Assembly (NCBI GenBank): GCA_024402455.1
Contig: JAKSTS010000071.1
Coordinates: 1 to 8,181, forward strand
Source of the DNA: Treponemataceae bacterium
GTDB lineage: Bacteria > Spirochaetota > Spirochaetia > Treponematales > Treponemataceae
Reading direction: 5' to 3'
DNA length: 8,181 nucleotides
Below are positions 7,141 through 8,181 of this stretch, piece by piece; positions within the stretch are counted from its first letter, which is position 1, and the number at the start of each line of letters is the position of its first letter. A model generated the notes under the pieces. The model made no database searches. It saw nothing but the letters and a program-made list of their open reading frames with translations, and had not been told where the DNA came from. Position numbers and translations under genes: made by a program.

Positions 7141-7446
7141 TTGACCATCAGTGAAGATGGCAGATTTGAATGGGATGAAAATAAAAATCAATTAAATAAG
7201 ATAAAACATGGAATTGGATTTGAAGAAATTACAGATGTTTTTGATGATCCTTATTTTCTTGTCCGATATGATAAAAAACATTCACAGAATGAAGACCATT
7301 ACAATGGAATCGGCTGCATAAATGGTTTATTGGTTCTTGTAACAACTTTTACAGAACGTAAAAGAACAAGAATTATTTCAGCACAAAGAGCTGATAATGA
7401 CTTAAGGAAGGTTTATTATGATTACATCAGACAAATTAACAGCTGA
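7141..7446 (+). CDS. brnT: BrnT family toxin of a type II toxin-antitoxin system
   Basis: A 101-residue protein of the BrnT family (formerly DUF497), whose characterised member is a RelE-like-fold ribonuclease toxin neutralised by BrnA. The family pattern is clear: FEWDENKNQLNKIKHGIGFEE (about 9-29) followed by VFDDP (33-37), then a strand-rich middle with VLVTTFTERKRTRIISAQRAD (about 65-85), matching the usual ER-x-R-x-ISAR-x-A tail region, with Q82 between the SA and the R. Length is normal. The only usable start is TTG at 7141: an in-frame stop (7132-7134) lies just upstream and no ATG occurs before the conserved core. No convincing Shine-Dalgarno precedes it, only AAGAA three bases away. 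Its last 29 bases overlap the antitoxin gene, so the two are translationally linked. Confidence 0.9.
   Translation: MTISEDGRFEWDENKNQLNKIKHGIGFEEITDVFDDPYFLVRYDKKHSQNEDHYNGIGCINGLLVLVTTFTERKRTRIISAQRADNDLRKVYYDYIRQINS
7404..7411 (+). promoter_or_regulatory. Strong ribosome binding site of brnA inside brnT
   Basis: AAGGAAGG lies six bases before the brnA ATG at 7418, within the brnT coding sequence. It fixes the brnA start and contrasts with the weak site and TTG start of brnT, favouring antitoxin synthesis. Confidence 0.7.
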
Positions 7447-7690
7447 ACGAATTGCAGAAATTGAAAAATTTCCAATCTCATACGATGAAGTCTCTCCCAA
7501 ATTTTCAGCAGAAGAATTAAATGAATTTGTTCCTTTCCATAAAGAATATTATGATATAACACCTAAAAAGGTATTAGTTTCATTTAAAGTTGATGCTGAT
7601 ATCCTTGCAATTATGAAAGCGACAGGAAAAGGATATCAAACAAGAATGAACAAATGCCTAAGAGAAGCTGTACTTGAAGGAAGATTTTAA
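7418..7690 (+). CDS. brnA: BrnA family antitoxin
   Basis: A 90-residue antitoxin that binds and neutralises BrnT and, in characterised systems, represses the operon promoter. The N-terminal half (about 1-45) is acidic and helical, consistent with the toxin-binding part. The C-terminal half holds the family signature: PKKVLVSFKVDADILAIMK (49-67), a beta strand plus helix of the ribbon-helix-helix type, followed by ATGKGYQTRMNKCLREAV (68-85), nearly the textbook GKGYQTRMN motif of BrnA. It starts 29 bases before the end of brnT, with a strong AAGGAAGG ribosome site. A likely DNA target is the inverted repeat in the spacer of the operon promoter (7088-7107). No terminator is seen after it, so transcription may continue into the macro-domain gene. 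Confidence 0.9.
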   Translation: MITSDKLTAERIAEIEKFPISYDEVSPKFSAEELNEFVPFHKEYYDITPKKVLVSFKVDADILAIMKATGKGYQTRMNKCLREAVLEGRF

Positions 7691-7737
7691 TTCTTGAATA
7701 ACTTTGCTGAATAACGCGAATATTTTCCGGAGAAACT

Positions 7738-8181
7738 ATGGCTTTGATTATTACGCATGATGATATTACAAAATTTGAAACAGATGCAATTGTAAATGCT
7801 GCAAATTCAAGTCTGCTTGGCGGTGGCGGCGTTGACGGTGCAATACACAGAGCAGCCGGCAGACAACTGCTTGAAGAATGCCGCACTTTAAACGGCTGCA
7901 ATACAGGTCAGGCAAAAATTACAGGCGGCTACAACCTTAAAGCAAAATACGTAATTCATACAGTCGGTCCCATTTACAGCAAAAGATGCCACGAAGAATG
8001 CGAAAAACTGCTTAAAGAGTGCTATTCAAACTCATTAAAAATTGCAAAAGAAAAAGGCTTAAAAACTATCGCATTTCCGCTTATTTCAGCAGGTGTTTAC
8101 GGTTACCCAAAAGAACAGGCACTAAAAATTGCAGTAGAAACAATCTTAAAAGAAGCAGAAACATTGAACTGCACGATTGTG
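7738..8181 (+). CDS. Macro domain protein, YmdB-type O-acetyl-ADP-ribose deacetylase (partial, 3' end missing)
   Basis: 148 codons from ATG at 7738 stay open to the window edge. GGAG five bases before the ATG supports the start. The protein begins directly with a macro domain: [19 protein letters not shown] (5-23), the glycine loop [16 protein letters not shown] (26-41), [23 protein letters not shown] in the middle and [12 protein letters not shown] further on. These match the E. coli YmdB class, which binds ADP-ribose and hydrolyses O-acetyl-ADP-ribose or mono-ADP-ribosyl groups; N23 and D33 align with the YmdB residues N25 and D35 that are important for activity. It is cytosolic, with no signal peptide. 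YmdB is about 177 residues, so some 30 codons are probably missing. It follows brnA after 47 bases with no visible terminator and may share its transcript; a functional link is unproven. Confidence 0.92.
   Translation, partial: MALIITHDDITKFETDAIVNAANSSLLGGGGVDGAIHRAAGRQLLEECRTLNGCNTGQAKITGGYNLKAKYVIHTVGPIYSKRCHEECEKLLKECYSNSLKIAKEKGLKTIAFPLISAGVYGYPKEQALKIAVETILKEAETLNCTIV

Noticed and set aside
7611..7901. Minus-strand open frame of 96 codons across the end of brnA and the start of the macro-domain gene
   Set aside because: It is antisense to two well-supported genes and its protein shows no recognisable domain.

Overview
The window is AT-rich bacterial DNA, dense with genes. It reads like a host-associated anaerobe of the Treponema (spirochaete) type. 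That assignment is an impression from base composition, protein style and the kind of intergenic repeat present; no rRNA or other marker gene is here to prove it.

Left edge (1-180): the last 32 codons of a plus-strand sugar ABC transporter permease, followed by a long stem-loop terminator that can serve both strands. Middle (206-6793): four minus-strand genes in the order MATE transporter, TPR/GGDEF diguanylate cyclase, EAL phosphodiesterase, MATE transporter. The first two are 9 bases apart and surely co-transcribed. The phosphodiesterase is about 100 bases further on and has a plausible promoter of its own. The second MATE gene follows 88 bases later and the block ends at the shared terminator. 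The cluster can therefore make and destroy cyclic di-GMP in two membrane proteins, each with a large predicted extracytoplasmic sensor region, flanked by two paralogous drug/metabolite efflux pumps.

Region 6794-7140 has no gene. It holds the divergent promoters of the two gene blocks and, between them, a 191-bp MITE-like element (6870-7060) with 16-bp imperfect terminal inverted repeats, a candidate 6-bp target duplication (TAAATA) and internal palindromes. Right part (7141-8181): a BrnT/BrnA type II toxin-antitoxin pair under a near-consensus promoter whose spacer contains a 20-bp inverted repeat, a good candidate for autoregulation by BrnA. It is followed after 47 bases by a YmdB-type macro-domain (ADP-ribose processing) gene that runs off the window.

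The most interesting points are the MATE-DGC-PDE-MATE cluster, the cysteine-bearing sensor region of the phosphodiesterase, the MITE-like element with its duplication, and the pairing of BrnTA with a macro-domain protein. None of these is proven novel from sequence alone.
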